A stretch of DNA of 64,000 nucleotides, taken from contig JAHJWO010000044.1 in NCBI GenBank assembly GCA_018828145.1, positions 35,786-99,785 on the forward strand, given 5' to 3'. This DNA comes from Alphaproteobacteria bacterium (GTDB taxonomy: Bacteria > Pseudomonadota > Alphaproteobacteria > Rhizobiales > Devosiaceae). The translations under genes were made by a program, and so were the position numbers. The notes below the pieces were generated by a model, which was not told the origin of the DNA, searched no databases, and saw only the letters and a list, made by a program, of their open reading frames with translations. Positions 25,279-33,948 of this stretch are shown one piece after another. Numbering within the stretch: the first letter of the stretch is position 1; every line of letters starts with the position of its first letter.

Positions 25279-25458
25279 TTATTTCTTGACGTCGAGAACC
25301 TGGCGACCGCGATACATGCCGGTCTTGAGGTCGACGTGATGCGGACGGCGCAGCTCACCGGAATCCTTGTCTTCAACATAGGATGCGGTGGCAAGAGCGT
25401 CGGCCGAGCGGCGGAAGCCACGCTTCATCGGCGAGGTCTTTCGTTTTGGCACTGCCAT
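25279..25458 (-). CDS. rpmF: 50S ribosomal protein L32
   Basis: A 59-residue basic ribosomal protein beginning [21 protein letters not shown] after the initiator methionine. [16 protein letters not shown] near the end is typical of the alphaproteobacterial form, which lacks the zinc cysteines of some other L32 proteins. GGAG lies 7 nt before the ATG. It is flanked by its own terminator. It is short and easily missed by length-filtered gene calls. Confidence 0.95.
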   Translation of the reverse strand: MAVPKRKTSPMKRGFRRSADALATASYVEDKDSGELRRPHHVDLKTGMYRGRQVLDVKK

Positions 25459-25642
25459 GGTCGGTACTCCGAATTCAATATCGTTGCGCCGCCAAAGCGG
25501 CCCAGAGAGTTCATCTCTGAAGGGATTGACCGGCTCTATAGAGCAAGTATCGGGGCTTGGCTAGGGGGTTTTGCAGGAGTCGCGCGGGGACTTTTCGGTC
25601 CTGCTGACAACAGCCCCGCCGTGGGAGGCCAGGCCCTTGTGG

Positions 25643-25987
25643 CTAGGCCGCCTGGGCGCCGGCGGCGGGCTCGGCGCCTTCAAGGTCCCAGATCGTGGCC
25701 ATCCGCTGCGTGGCGGCGGCGGGGGAGAGCAGGCGGAAGGCGCGATCAGCACAATCGAGTGCCAAGCGGAAGCGGGTGCGGCTCATCGGGTCGCTGACCA
25801 ATTCATTGGTCGAGCCGACCCAGAGGACATGGCTGCCCTTGGCGATCAGGTAGAGATCGGAATCGCCCATGGCGAAATGATCGACATTCTCGCTGACCAG
25901 TCCATAGGTCCGGCCCGAGCGGCCCTGCCAGTTGCTGAGCCGGCCAAAGCCGTGGATCAGGACGTTGTTCTCGACAGTGCCAGCCAT
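25643..25987 (-). CDS. SOS-promoter-controlled protein of unknown function
   Basis: A 114-residue protein with no domain I recognise. Segments: HGFGRLSNWQGRSGRTYGLV, a central DLYLIAKGSHVLWVGSTNEL, then RFRLALDCADRAFRLLSP, and an alanine-rich tail. There is no signal peptide or membrane helix. The ATG at 25987 lies about 36 nt downstream of a -10 element overlapped by a GAAC-N7-GAAC LexA box. The frame extends further upstream, but a longer start would place the operator within coding sequence. Confidence 0.7.
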   Translation of the reverse strand: MAGTVENNVLIHGFGRLSNWQGRSGRTYGLVSENVDHFAMGDSDLYLIAKGSHVLWVGSTNELVSDPMSRTRFRLALDCADRAFRLLSPAAATQRMATIWDLEGAEPAAGAQAA

Positions 25988-26017
25988 TTCACGCCATCTC
26001 CAGCGATCATCGAACAA

Positions 26018-26051
26018 GAACAAAAATAGAACAAATTCAGATAGACGTCAA
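26018..26051 (-). promoter_or_regulatory. LexA-controlled promoter (SOS box GTTC-N7-GTTC)
   Basis: On the minus strand, -35 TTGACG (26051-26046), a 17-nt spacer and -10 TATTTT (26028-26023) form a good sigma-70 promoter. GTTC-TATTTTT-GTTC (26032-26018), the alphaproteobacterial LexA operator, covers the -10. A third GTTC lies 2 nt further downstream. This places the gene at 25643-25987 under SOS repression by prediction. Confidence 0.75.
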
Positions 26052-26114
26052 GCGGTTCGGCGTTCGATGACTATATGTATGTGCGTGTTCGGCTATATCG
26101 TCAATATGTAGTGG

Positions 26115-26924
26115 TCAGGAGGCCTGTGCGCGCGACTCCTTGAGGGCGTCGAGCCTGGCCTGAAACTCAGGGCTGACGGGACGGCCGAGACCGTTTTCGG
26201 CTGCCTTGAGAATCAGTTCATCGGAACCGCATTCGATGGCTTTTTTGAGTCGGTCGAGAAAAACGTCGGGCGCGAGGCCGGCTTCGATGGGGGGCAGGAA
26301 CTTGGCCTCGGCGGTGCCGGGCCAGATCAGGAGGCTGTTGCGGCCCCAGAACAGGCCGGAATTGAGTGCCACCGGCACGACGGGCACCTTAAGCTCCATA
26401 TAGAGCCGGACAATGCCCTGGCGGTAATCGGCCGGCGCGAGCGGCGCCCGGCGGGTGCCTTCGGGGAAGATGACGATGCGGCAGCCCCGTTCGATGGCGG
26501 CATGGGCCTGCGCCATCATCAGCGGGATGGCCTCGGCCCCGCGCTTGCGGTCCACCTCGATGCAGTCGAGCGATCGCGCGGCCCAGCCGAAGAAGGGAAT
26601 GCGCATCAGCTCCTTCTTGACGATATAGGCGGGGCGGCCGGTATAGGGGAAAATCGCGAACACATCCCAATCGCTCTGGTGCTTGGCGGCGATGATGCAG
26701 CCGCCGGCGGGGATGTTTTCCTCGCCGCTGACCTTGGTCTTCACCCCGGCTATGGCGCGCAGATAGGCGAGGTTGGAGCGGCACCAGAATTTTGCCAGGC
26801 CCCAGCTCAGCGGGGTGCGGCCGCTCACCAGCGCAATGGTGCCGATGGTGACGGCGACGAGCGCGGTCTGGCCGATGAAGACGAAATAGAACAGCGCTGT
26901 CCGCAGCGCCTGCACGATTGCCAT
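26115..26924 (-). CDS. plsC: 1-acyl-sn-glycerol-3-phosphate acyltransferase
   Basis: A 269-residue acyltransferase making phosphatidic acid from lysophosphatidate. The catalytic HX4D motif is in KHQSDWD (about 83). The glycerol-phosphate-binding FPEGTRR is near 156, and VPVVPVALNSG follows. An N-terminal hydrophobic anchor (FYFVFIGQTALVAVTIGTIALV) is present. It lies downstream of ftsEX on the same strand with an 84-bp gap, a common alphaproteobacterial order. Confidence 0.93.
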   Translation of the reverse strand: MAIVQALRTALFYFVFIGQTALVAVTIGTIALVSGRTPLSWGLAKFWCRSNLAYLRAIAGVKTKVSGEENIPAGGCIIAAKHQSDWDVFAIFPYTGRPAYIVKKELMRIPFFGWAARSLDCIEVDRKRGAEAIPLMMAQAHAAIERGCRIVIFPEGTRRAPLAPADYRQGIVRLYMELKVPVVPVALNSGLFWGRNSLLIWPGTAEAKFLPPIEAGLAPDVFLDRLKKAIECGSDELILKAAENGLGRPVSPEFQARLDALKESRAQAS

Positions 26925-27008
26925 TGGTCTCTCCTGCGGCCTGCGGCCATTTCGAGCGTCATACCGGGCAAATGCCCGCTTGGCGAGGGCGTTCCCGACC
27001 CGGCAGGG

Positions 27009-27938
27009 CTAGGACGTCTCGCCGAGGAAGCGGCGCACGGTGACGCGCGAAGTGATGGCGGTGAGTGCGGCGATGACGGGCACGACGGCGGCGATACCGA
27101 TAATGCCGGCCAGGCCCAGGGCAAAGCGCCCGAACAGGACGCCGACCTGGGCGCCGGCTTCGCTCGACAGCATGTTGCCGGCCGCGGTGCCGACCAAGGC
27201 GAAGAACAGCAGGGCCGCGATGGTGCCGAGCAGGCCGCCCTGGAGGCCGATGGAAAGGAACCGCCCCTGGAATTCGCCGGCAATGAACTTGTTGGAGGCC
27301 CCGATATAGTGGAGCACGTCGACGATCTCGCGATTGGTCGCCATGGCGCCGCGCGTGGCAAAGACGATGGCGAGCACGGTGGCGGCGCCGATCAGGATCA
27401 GCACCAGCAGGCCCGACAGCACGATGGTGCCGGCCATGGTGTTGAGCTGCTGCCGCCAGGCGGCGTGGGTATCAAGGCTGGCGCCCTGCACGGCGGCGAG
27501 GTTGCGCTCCAGCCCGGCAATGTCGGCTTCGGCCGGGTCGGCCAGCTGCACCACGACGAGGCGCGGGATCTCGATGGCGGTGAGATCGAGCCCGGCGCCG
27601 AGCCAGGGCTCGAGCAATTGCTGGCTTTCCTCGATGGTGAGGGCGCGGGCCGAGGCGACGCCCGGGGTGGCTTCGGCCAGTGACACGGCCGTGCGCAGGT
27701 TAGAATCCATCAGCTCGCCCTCGACAGGGCGCAGCTGGATAGTGACTTCGCGCCCGACATCGGCCGACCAGGCAATGGCCGATTTCTGCACCAGCACGAC
27801 CCCGCCGAGCGTCACCGCCGAGAGAAAGCTCATGATGGTGATCAGCAGCAGCAGGGTGCGGCCGGCGACGCTCTTCTCGGGGACGATGGGTGCCGCGCCC
27901 TTGCGGGCGGGGAGGAGGGCCAGGATGCGCTCAATCAT
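27009..27938 (-). CDS. ftsX: cell division ABC transporter-like permease FtsX
   Basis: A 309-residue membrane protein. It has a cytoplasmic N-terminus, a first helix (LLLLITIMSFLSAVTLGGVVL), a periplasmic loop (about 55-175) that in the family contacts amidase regulators, and three C-terminal helices around a conserved VLHYIGASNKFIA cytoplasmic loop. It overlaps ftsE by 8 bp. With FtsE it couples ATP hydrolysis to septal peptidoglycan cleavage. Confidence 0.9.
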   Translation of the reverse strand: MIERILALLPARKGAAPIVPEKSVAGRTLLLLITIMSFLSAVTLGGVVLVQKSAIAWSADVGREVTIQLRPVEGELMDSNLRTAVSLAEATPGVASARALTIEESQQLLEPWLGAGLDLTAIEIPRLVVVQLADPAEADIAGLERNLAAVQGASLDTHAAWRQQLNTMAGTIVLSGLLVLILIGAATVLAIVFATRGAMATNREIVDVLHYIGASNKFIAGEFQGRFLSIGLQGGLLGTIAALLFFALVGTAAGNMLSSEAGAQVGVLFGRFALGLAGIIGIAAVVPVIAALTAITSRVTVRRFLGETS

Positions 27939-28611
27939 GGATCACCAGCTCGCCCTTACTCAGCAGCATGCGTGGATAGTTGAACTTGTCGAGCAGTGGC
28001 AGTTCGTGGGTGGCCAGGATGATGGTCATGCCCAGGGTGCGGTTGAGCTCGGCAAAGAGGTGGACGAGGCGGCTCGACAGGTCGGGATCGACATTGCCGG
28101 TCGGCTCGTCGGCCAGCAGCACCTTGGGCCGGGCGATGACGGCGCGGGCGATGGCGGCGCGCTGCTTTTCCCCGCCAGAGAGCAGCGAGGGCAGCGCATT
28201 CATGCGCTCGCCCAGGCCCACCCATTCGAGCAGTTCGGTGACATTGGGGCGATATTCGCTCTCGGGCTGGCCCAGCACGCGCAGCGGCAGGGCGACATTC
28301 TCGAATGTCGTCAGGTGGTCGAGCAGGCGGAATTCTTGGAAGACGATGCCGATATGGCGGCGCATCTGCAGGAGGCGGTCCTGGCTGAGATTGTTCACAT
28401 CCTCGCCGAACATGGTGACCCGGCCGCGCGAGGGCTTGAGCGAGAGCAGCAGGAGGCGGAGCAGCGAGGTCTTGCCGGCGCCCGAGGGGCCGGTGAGGAA
28501 GTGGAACGATCCCGGCTCGACCGAAAAGGTCAGGTCCCGCAGGATTTCAGGACCATTGCCATAGCGTAGCCCGACATCGGAAAACTCGATCAAGAGTGCT
28601 TGGCTCCCCAT
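27931..28611 (-). CDS. ftsE: cell division ATP-binding protein FtsE
   Basis: A 226-residue ABC ATPase. Walker A is GPSGAGKTS, the Q-loop VFQEFRLLDH, the signature LSGGEKQRAAIARA, Walker B VLLADEPTGNVD, and the switch histidine is in ATHELPLLD. The ATG at 28611 lacks a clear ribosome-binding site. A TTG at 28593 would give the usual FtsE start (IEFSDVGLRYG) with GGGGAG upstream and may be the true start. It is first in the ftsE-ftsX pair. Confidence 0.92.
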   Translation of the reverse strand: MGSQALLIEFSDVGLRYGNGPEILRDLTFSVEPGSFHFLTGPSGAGKTSLLRLLLLSLKPSRGRVTMFGEDVNNLSQDRLLQMRRHIGIVFQEFRLLDHLTTFENVALPLRVLGQPESEYRPNVTELLEWVGLGERMNALPSLLSGGEKQRAAIARAVIARPKVLLADEPTGNVDPDLSSRLVHLFAELNRTLGMTIILATHELPLLDKFNYPRMLLSKGELVIHD

Positions 28612-28813
28612 TGGTCCGCTTGTGACGCGAATCAAAACGTGCGCGCATCATAACAGCCATGGGTGCTGCATGCGCCTGAAGCTGTCCTTGCCGGTATGAA
28701 AGGGGCACAAATGTGGTGGATTGCGTGCGGGCCGGGGAGGGGTTTGAGGAGTTTTAACTCCCGCCCTCTAGGGTCACCGGAGAAATGCCCCGATCCCCCT
28801 TCCGTCCGGCCCG

Positions 28814-29686
28814 ATGATCATCACCTGTCCCCATTGCGAGACCAAGTATCAGGTGACCTACGAGGCCATTGGCTCGGCAGGTCGCAAGGTGCAATGTGCG
28901 CATTGCCAGCAGGCCTGGCAGCAGCGCCCGCTGGACCCCGAGCCGGAACCGCCCACGAGCGAACAGAAAGAGGCTTTCGAGGCGATTGCCGAAGATGGTC
29001 TCGACGAGGCCATGGCCGACGAGGAGCGCAAGGTCGCCGCCGAGATCGCCAAGCGCCTGGCGCAGGAACAGGCGGCCGATGGCGTCCAGCGCAAGGCGGC
29101 GGATGCCGGCAAGACCGAGGCCGCCATGCTGCGCAAGCGGCAGAAGGATTTTACGCGCCGGCAGAGCGCCATGGTGGCAGACCTGCCGCTGGCCCGGCTG
29201 CGGCGCAGCATGCGCATCGCCTCCGTGCTGCTGGTGGGCGGGCTGGCCGCGACCGGCTATTTCGCCCGGGTACAGGTGGTGGAGCGCTATCCGCAGATGG
29301 CCGGCGTCTACGAAGCCATCGGGCTGGGCGTCAATGTGGTTGGCCTCGACTTTTCCGATGTCACGACGCTGCGCACGCTGCGCGACGGCAAGGAAGTGCT
29401 GGTCGTTTCCGCGCAGATCGTGGGCATCAAGCGTGAGCCGGTGGTCGTGCCATCGGTGGTGGTGACCCTGCTCAATGCCGAGGGTGAGGGCATTTATGAG
29501 TGGAGCGTGACCCCATCGGTCCGTGACCTGATGGCGGGCGAACGCTCGACCTTCGACACCCAGCTGACCATGCCGCCGGGCGAAGCGACGCGCGTGCGCC
29601 TCAGCTTTGCCGGCGGACAAGATGTGCGGAAGGCGGCCGACGGTACAGCCGGCACGACCGCAGAGACAACACCGGAGCATAATTGA
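28814..29686 (+). CDS. MJ0042-type zinc-ribbon / DUF3426-like membrane protein
   Basis: A 290-residue protein. The N-terminal zinc ribbon has two CxxC pairs (CPHCETKYQV and CAHCQQAW). An acidic/helical linker rich in charged residues (about 45-120) leads to one membrane helix (IASVLLVGGLAATGYFA). A periplasmic domain with VVSAQIVGIKREPVVVPSVV resembles DUF3426. This architecture is common next to ftsE in alphaproteobacteria. Function is unknown. It overlaps the cpdR start by 1 bp, indicating coupling, and is divergent from ftsE. Confidence 0.83.
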   Translation: MIITCPHCETKYQVTYEAIGSAGRKVQCAHCQQAWQQRPLDPEPEPPTSEQKEAFEAIAEDGLDEAMADEERKVAAEIAKRLAQEQAADGVQRKAADAGKTEAAMLRKRQKDFTRRQSAMVADLPLARLRRSMRIASVLLVGGLAATGYFARVQVVERYPQMAGVYEAIGLGVNVVGLDFSDVTTLRTLRDGKEVLVVSAQIVGIKREPVVVPSVVVTLLNAEGEGIYEWSVTPSVRDLMAGERSTFDTQLTMPPGEATRVRLSFAGGQDVRKAADGTAGTTAETTPEHN

Positions 29687-30096
29687 TGGCCCGCATTCTG
29701 GTAGCCGAAGACGATCCTTCCGTGCGCGCCTTCGTGGTCAGCGCACTGACCATGAAGGGGCATGAAGTCGTCGCCGAGGAGGATGGGGGCCTGGCCGCCG
29801 AGACGGCTGATGCCGAAGCGGGCCGGTTCGACCTGCTGCTCAGCGATATCAAGATGCCGATCATGGACGGGATCGGGCTGGCGCTGCATGTCGCGGCCAA
29901 GTTTCCCGACATGATCATCGTGCTGATGACCGGCTTTGCCGATCAGCGCGAGCGGGCGCATGGGCTCGATGCGCTGATCTACGACGTCATCACCAAGCCC
30001 TTCACGCTCGCGGACCTATTGGCCAAGGTGGACGATGCGCTGGTGGGCAAGCCGGTGGAAGTGCTGTCGCTCGGCCGACAGGCGCAGCTGCAGTAG
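29686..30096 (+). CDS. cpdR: single-domain response regulator CpdR
   Basis: A 136-residue receiver domain with no output domain. The acidic pocket AEDD, the phospho-acceptor aspartate in LLLSDIKMPIMDG, the threonine of VLMTGFAD and the lysine of TKPFTL are all present. CpdR in its family is an adaptor for ClpXP proteolysis in the cell cycle, controlled by the CckA-ChpT phosphorelay. That role is inferred from similarity. GGAG lies 8 nt before the ATG at 29686. Confidence 0.85.
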   Translation: MARILVAEDDPSVRAFVVSALTMKGHEVVAEEDGGLAAETADAEAGRFDLLLSDIKMPIMDGIGLALHVAAKFPDMIIVLMTGFADQRERAHGLDALIYDVITKPFTLADLLAKVDDALVGKPVEVLSLGRQAQLQ

Positions 30097-30102
30097 GACG
30101 TG

Positions 30103-30140
30103 CACCCCCACCTAGCCTCCCCTGAAGGGGGAGGAATCCC
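30103..30140. repeat. dispersed palindromic repeat family 1, copy 2 (single unit)
   Basis: A single unit, CTAGCCTCCCCTGAAGGGGGAGG, lies between the convergent cpdR and lysA genes. Its CTAGCCTCCCC..GAAGGGGGAGGAA core closely matches the left unit of the copy at 51.28 kb. Confidence 0.65.
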
Positions 30141-30189
30141 AGCGGTGCACTGGCAATATCGTGCCCTAGACCCGATCTGTCCTGAAGCG

Positions 30190-31449
30190 CTAGAGCCAGT
30201 CCGGCACGCTATCGAGTGCGATCAGGTCGTCCAGCGACTTGCGTGGGCGGATGACGTGGAAGCGGTCGCCGTCGACCAGCACTTCGGGGATCAGCGCGCG
30301 GGAATTGTAGGTCGAGGCCATGACGGCGCCATAGGCGCCGGCACTCATCACCGCCAGCATGTCGCCTTCCTTGACGCCCGGCATGGTCCGGGCCTTGGCC
30401 AGGTAGTCACCCGTCTCGCAGACCGGACCGACAATGTCGGCGGTGATCGGGGCGAGGTTGGAGTGATTGACCGGCACCACGTCGTGGTGCGCTTCATACA
30501 GGGTGGGGCGGATGAGATCGTTCATCGCCGCGTCGACGATGACGAAATTGGTCGCGCCCTGCTTCACATATTCCACCTTGGTGACAAGCATGCCGGCATT
30601 GCCGACCAGCAGGCGCCCGGGTTCGATCACCAGCGAGCAGCCGAGCTGGCCGATCTTGTCGCGCACCACCGCCGCATAGGCCTCTGGATGGGGCGGGGCT
30701 TCCTGGTCGTGATGATAGGGAATGCCCAGGCCGCCGCCGATATCGACATGGCTGATCGTGTGGCCGTCGGCGCGCAGGGTTCCGACGAGTTCGGCCATCA
30801 GGCCGAAGGCATTGCCGAAGGGTTCGAGATCGGTGATCTGGCTGCCGATATGCATGTCGACGCCCACGGCCTCGACATTGGGCAGGTCGGCAATACGGCG
30901 ATAGACTTCGTGCGCGCGGGCATAGGGAATGCCGAACTTGTTCTCGGCCTTGCCGGTCGAAATCTTGGCATGGGTGCGGGCATCGACATCGGGATTGATG
31001 CGCACCGACACCTTGGCGGTCAGGCCCATATCGGCGGCGACCATGGAGAGGCGTTCGAGCTCGGGCTCGCTTTCGACATTGAAGCACTTGATGCCGGCCT
31101 GGAGGCCACGGCGCATTTCGGCAATGGTCTTGGCGACGCCGGAAAAGACGATCATCTCCGGCTTGATGCCGGCGGCAAGGGCCCGCTCGAGCTCGCCCAG
31201 CGAGACCACGTCGGCGCCGGCGCCTTCACTGGCCATGAGCTTGAGCACGGCCTGATTGGAATTGGCCTTCATGGCATAGGCGAGCAGGGTCGGGATGCCC
31301 TCGAAAGCCGCCTTCACCACCCGCACATGCCGGCGCAAGGTGGCGCTGGAATAGACATAGAAGGGCGTGCCCACCTTGGCGGCGAGGTCCTTGATGTTGA
31401 CGTCCTCGGCATAGAGCGTGCCGTCGCGGTGTTCGAAGTGGTGGACCAT
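30190..31449 (-). CDS. lysA: diaminopimelate decarboxylase
   Basis: A 419-residue fold-III PLP enzyme for the last step of lysine synthesis. Landmarks: TPFYVYSSATLRRH, the PLP lysine in AYAMKANSN, HIGSQITD, the glycine loop in DIGGGLGIPY, EPGRLLVGNAG, and the catalytic cysteine in VCETGDYLA. The ATG at 31449 follows AGGAAG. A RIME-like repeat lies immediately upstream, so the promoter must be inside or beyond it. Confidence 0.96.
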   Translation of the reverse strand: MVHHFEHRDGTLYAEDVNIKDLAAKVGTPFYVYSSATLRRHVRVVKAAFEGIPTLLAYAMKANSNQAVLKLMASEGAGADVVSLGELERALAAGIKPEMIVFSGVAKTIAEMRRGLQAGIKCFNVESEPELERLSMVAADMGLTAKVSVRINPDVDARTHAKISTGKAENKFGIPYARAHEVYRRIADLPNVEAVGVDMHIGSQITDLEPFGNAFGLMAELVGTLRADGHTISHVDIGGGLGIPYHHDQEAPPHPEAYAAVVRDKIGQLGCSLVIEPGRLLVGNAGMLVTKVEYVKQGATNFVIVDAAMNDLIRPTLYEAHHDVVPVNHSNLAPITADIVGPVCETGDYLAKARTMPGVKEGDMLAVMSAGAYGAVMASTYNSRALIPEVLVDGDRFHVIRPRKSLDDLIALDSVPDWL

Positions 31450-31467
31450 GCTCGTCAGCTTCCTGCC

Positions 31468-31592
31468 TTCCCTCTCCCCTTGCGGGAGAGGGTGCCCGAA
31501 GGGCGGGTGAGGGGTTCTGTCCACCCTCGTGGACCCCTCATCCGGCGCTGCGCGCCACCTTCTCCCGCGAGGGCAGAAGGGAGGGTGGCCTA
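31468..31592. repeat. RIME-like intergenic mosaic element
   Basis: Two hairpin modules flank a centre. CCCTCTCCCC-TTGC-GGGAGAGGG (31470-31492) is followed by GGGCGGGTGAGGGG. CCCCTCATCC (31535-31544) opens the second half, with GGCGCTGCGCGCC and TTCTCCCGCGAGGGCAGAAGG. The arrangement matches the RIME-type mosaic elements known from rhizobia. It lies just upstream of lysA, in the gap after the second chaC. Confidence 0.75.
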
Positions 31593-31629
31593 GGCTCTAT
31601 TCCAGCGCATCGGAAAACGAAAGCAAGAC

Positions 31630-32349
31630 TTATCGATCAGCCTCATAAGCCGCCTCGATGCGGTCGGCGACCAGGGACTGGAGCTGCCAGAGATGGGGAT
31701 CGTGGATGCCGATGTCCTCAAGATGCTGCACGGTGGCGTGGAGATATTCGGCCATCGAGCCGCGTGATCCCACGGCCGTGGCGAGCACGTCGGCAATGGC
31801 TTCGACGGACAGGCCCGAGACGTAGCGGCCCGAATTGCGGTCCATGCAGAAGGTGAGGGCGCGGATGGTGCGGTCGCCACTCCTGGCATTGACCCAGCGC
31901 GGCGGGAAGGGCGAGGGCAGCCAGCCCATTTCGCGCTCCAGCAGCTTGGTCATGCACTCATCGATCTGGCCCGGGGGCAGGCGATAGAGCACGCCGTTGC
32001 AGGCGCCGCCGCGGTCGAGTGCCAGCATCAGGCCGGGATTGGCATCGGAGCCGCGAAAGCGGTTGTTCCAGCCGAGGCAAAAGGCGCGATGCCAGCCGCG
32101 GACCAGGCCGGTGCGCATCTCGACGAAATCGCAGGCCGGTTTCCAGATCAGCGAGCCATAGGCAAAGATCCAGACCTCGTCATGGTCGCGGGTCGGGCCG
32201 AGCAGCTCGGTCGTGGTGCGGATATGGTCGTCAGGCGTCGCGGCGCGCATGCCGGCGGGTGGGGGCGGCATCTCTTCGGTGGGATCTTGCGGCTGCAGGT
32301 AGCCGACATGGCGCTCGGTCAGGCGCATTTGTCGGGTGTTTTTGGGCAC
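31630..32349 (-). CDS. ChaC-type gamma-glutamylcyclotransferase (paralogue 2)
   Basis: A 239-residue ChaC protein. An N-terminal extension of about 50 residues rich in proline and acidic residues precedes the fold. The substrate loop IFAYGSLIWKPACDF is at about 61-75. The presumed catalytic glutamate is in KLLEREMGWL. It is clearly related to but distinct from 17087-17647 (IHDPHLWQLQSLVA here against IRDRQLMALAELLL there). Glutathione is the likely substrate by family. Confidence 0.87.
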   Translation of the reverse strand: MPKNTRQMRLTERHVGYLQPQDPTEEMPPPPAGMRAATPDDHIRTTTELLGPTRDHDEVWIFAYGSLIWKPACDFVEMRTGLVRGWHRAFCLGWNNRFRGSDANPGLMLALDRGGACNGVLYRLPPGQIDECMTKLLEREMGWLPSPFPPRWVNARSGDRTIRALTFCMDRNSGRYVSGLSVEAIADVLATAVGSRGSMAEYLHATVQHLEDIGIHDPHLWQLQSLVADRIEAAYEADR

Positions 32350-32402
32350 TCGTCTCTCCGCGTCGCCGAGGCAGAACAGAAACGAATCGTGCCTGCTCAG
32401 CC

Positions 32403-32485
32403 TCGGGCCATTCGAGCATAGCTCTCATGGCCTTCTCACCTAAAATCGCTCCACCGGGGCGATTTTGCCCTGCGGGCCGGCTCAA
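32403..32485 (-). repeat. dispersed intergenic repeat, family 2, copy B (terminator-like)
   Basis: The second copy of the element at 18862-18945, again ending at a stop codon (argH) read on the minus strand. AAAATCGCTCC at 32442-32452 pairs with GGGGCGATTTT at 32456-32466 to give an 11-bp stem. The loop and inner stem differ from copy A while the outer stem is kept, which suggests selection for structure. Confidence 0.75.
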
Positions 32486-33927
32486 AGCCCGTCATCACCA
32501 TGGGTGCCATGCTTCTTCTTGCCCAGCGGCTTTGGGTCGTGCGGTTGCCCGGTCAGCAGCGTCTTCCAGCGGGCGGCCTGGATGAGCACATTGGCGGGGG
32601 CGGTGCCGCCATAGCTCTGGCGCGCGGCGACCGAAGCTTCGACGGTCAGCACCTTGTGGATGCGGCTGTCGATGCGCTCGTCGATGAATTTGAAGTCCTC
32701 GATGGTCAGCCCTTCCAGCCCGCAATTCTTCTGCTCGGCCAGGGCGACGATCTGTCCGGTGATGTGATGGGCATCGCGGAAGGGGATATTGAGCTCGCGC
32801 ACCAGCCAGTCGGCGATGTCGGTGGCGGTGGAGAAGCCGACCGCGGCGGAAACGCGCATGCGCTCGCGATTGGGGGTCAGATCGCTGACCATGCCGGTCA
32901 TCGCGGCCAGCGACAGCGACAGGGAATCGAGCGCGTCGAAGGCGACTTCCTTGTCTTCCTGCATGTCCTTGGAATAGGCGAGCGGCAGGCCCTTCATCAC
33001 CACGATCAGGCTGGTCAGCGCGCCCAGGATGCGGCCGATCTTGGCGCGGACGAGTTCGGCGGCGTCGGGATTGCGCTTCTGCGGCATGATGGAGCTGCCG
33101 GTGGTGAACTTGTCGGAGAGGCGCACGAAGCTGAACTGCGCGGAGCTCCAGATCACCATCTCCTCGGCGAAGCGGGAGAGATGCATGGCACAAATGGTGG
33201 CGGCGGCGAGGGTCTCGAGGATGAAATCGCGGTCGGACACGGCGTCGAGGCTATTGGCGGTGGGCCGGTCAAAGCCGAGTTTTTCGGCCGTCATGTGCCG
33301 GTCGATCGGATAGGGCGTGCCGGCCAAAGCCGCTGATCCCAAAGGACTTTCGTTGAGCCGCTTGCGCGCATCGAGCAGCCGGCCGGCATCGCGGCCCAGC
33401 ATTTCGACATAGGCGAGCAGGTGATGGCCGAAGGTCACCGGCTGGGCGCTCTGCAGGTGGGTAAAGCCGGGCATAATTGTTTCGGCTTCTTCCTCGGCGC
33501 GGGTCACCAGAGCCAGCTGCAGCGTCGTCACCTGGGTGACCAGGGTGTCGATGGTGTCGCGGACATAGAGCTTGAAATCGGTCGCAACCTGATCGTTGCG
33601 CGAGCGGGCAGTGTGCAGCCTGCCGGCAGCATCACCGATCTTTTCTCGCAGCTTGCTTTCGACATTCATGTGAATGTCTTCCAGTGCCCGCGAGAACGTG
33701 AAGGTGCCGCCCTCGATTTCGGCCAATACCTCGTTCAGACCGGCTACGATGCTGTCGCGGTCGGCCTGCGTCAGAATGCCCGTCTCGGCAAGCATTGTGG
33801 CATGGGCGATCGATCCGGCAATATCCTGGCGGTAGAGACGCTGATCAAAGCCGATCGAGGCGTTGATCTCTTCCATGATGGCGTCGGGGCCGGTGGCAAA
33901 CCGGCCGCCCCACATCTTGTTGCTCAT
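32482..33927 (-). CDS. argH: argininosuccinate lyase
   Basis: A 481-residue fumarase/aspartase-superfamily enzyme for the last step of arginine biosynthesis. The signature [15 protein letters not shown] is near residue 280. [14 protein letters not shown] at the N-terminus and [14 protein letters not shown] (catalytic region) are typical. The C-terminus ends in a short histidine/lysine-rich tail ([16 protein letters not shown]). It is divergent from tlpA with only 21 bp between the start codons, so their promoters must overlap or lie within the genes. Confidence 0.96.
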   Translation of the reverse strand: MSNKMWGGRFATGPDAIMEEINASIGFDQRLYRQDIAGSIAHATMLAETGILTQADRDSIVAGLNEVLAEIEGGTFTFSRALEDIHMNVESKLREKIGDAAGRLHTARSRNDQVATDFKLYVRDTIDTLVTQVTTLQLALVTRAEEEAETIMPGFTHLQSAQPVTFGHHLLAYVEMLGRDAGRLLDARKRLNESPLGSAALAGTPYPIDRHMTAEKLGFDRPTANSLDAVSDRDFILETLAAATICAMHLSRFAEEMVIWSSAQFSFVRLSDKFTTGSSIMPQKRNPDAAELVRAKIGRILGALTSLIVVMKGLPLAYSKDMQEDKEVAFDALDSLSLSLAAMTGMVSDLTPNRERMRVSAAVGFSTATDIADWLVRELNIPFRDAHHITGQIVALAEQKNCGLEGLTIEDFKFIDERIDSRIHKVLTVEASVAARQSYGGTAPANVLIQAARWKTLLTGQPHDPKPLGKKKHGTHGDDGL

Positions 33928-33948
33928 CGAATACCTCGGAGATTGCTT

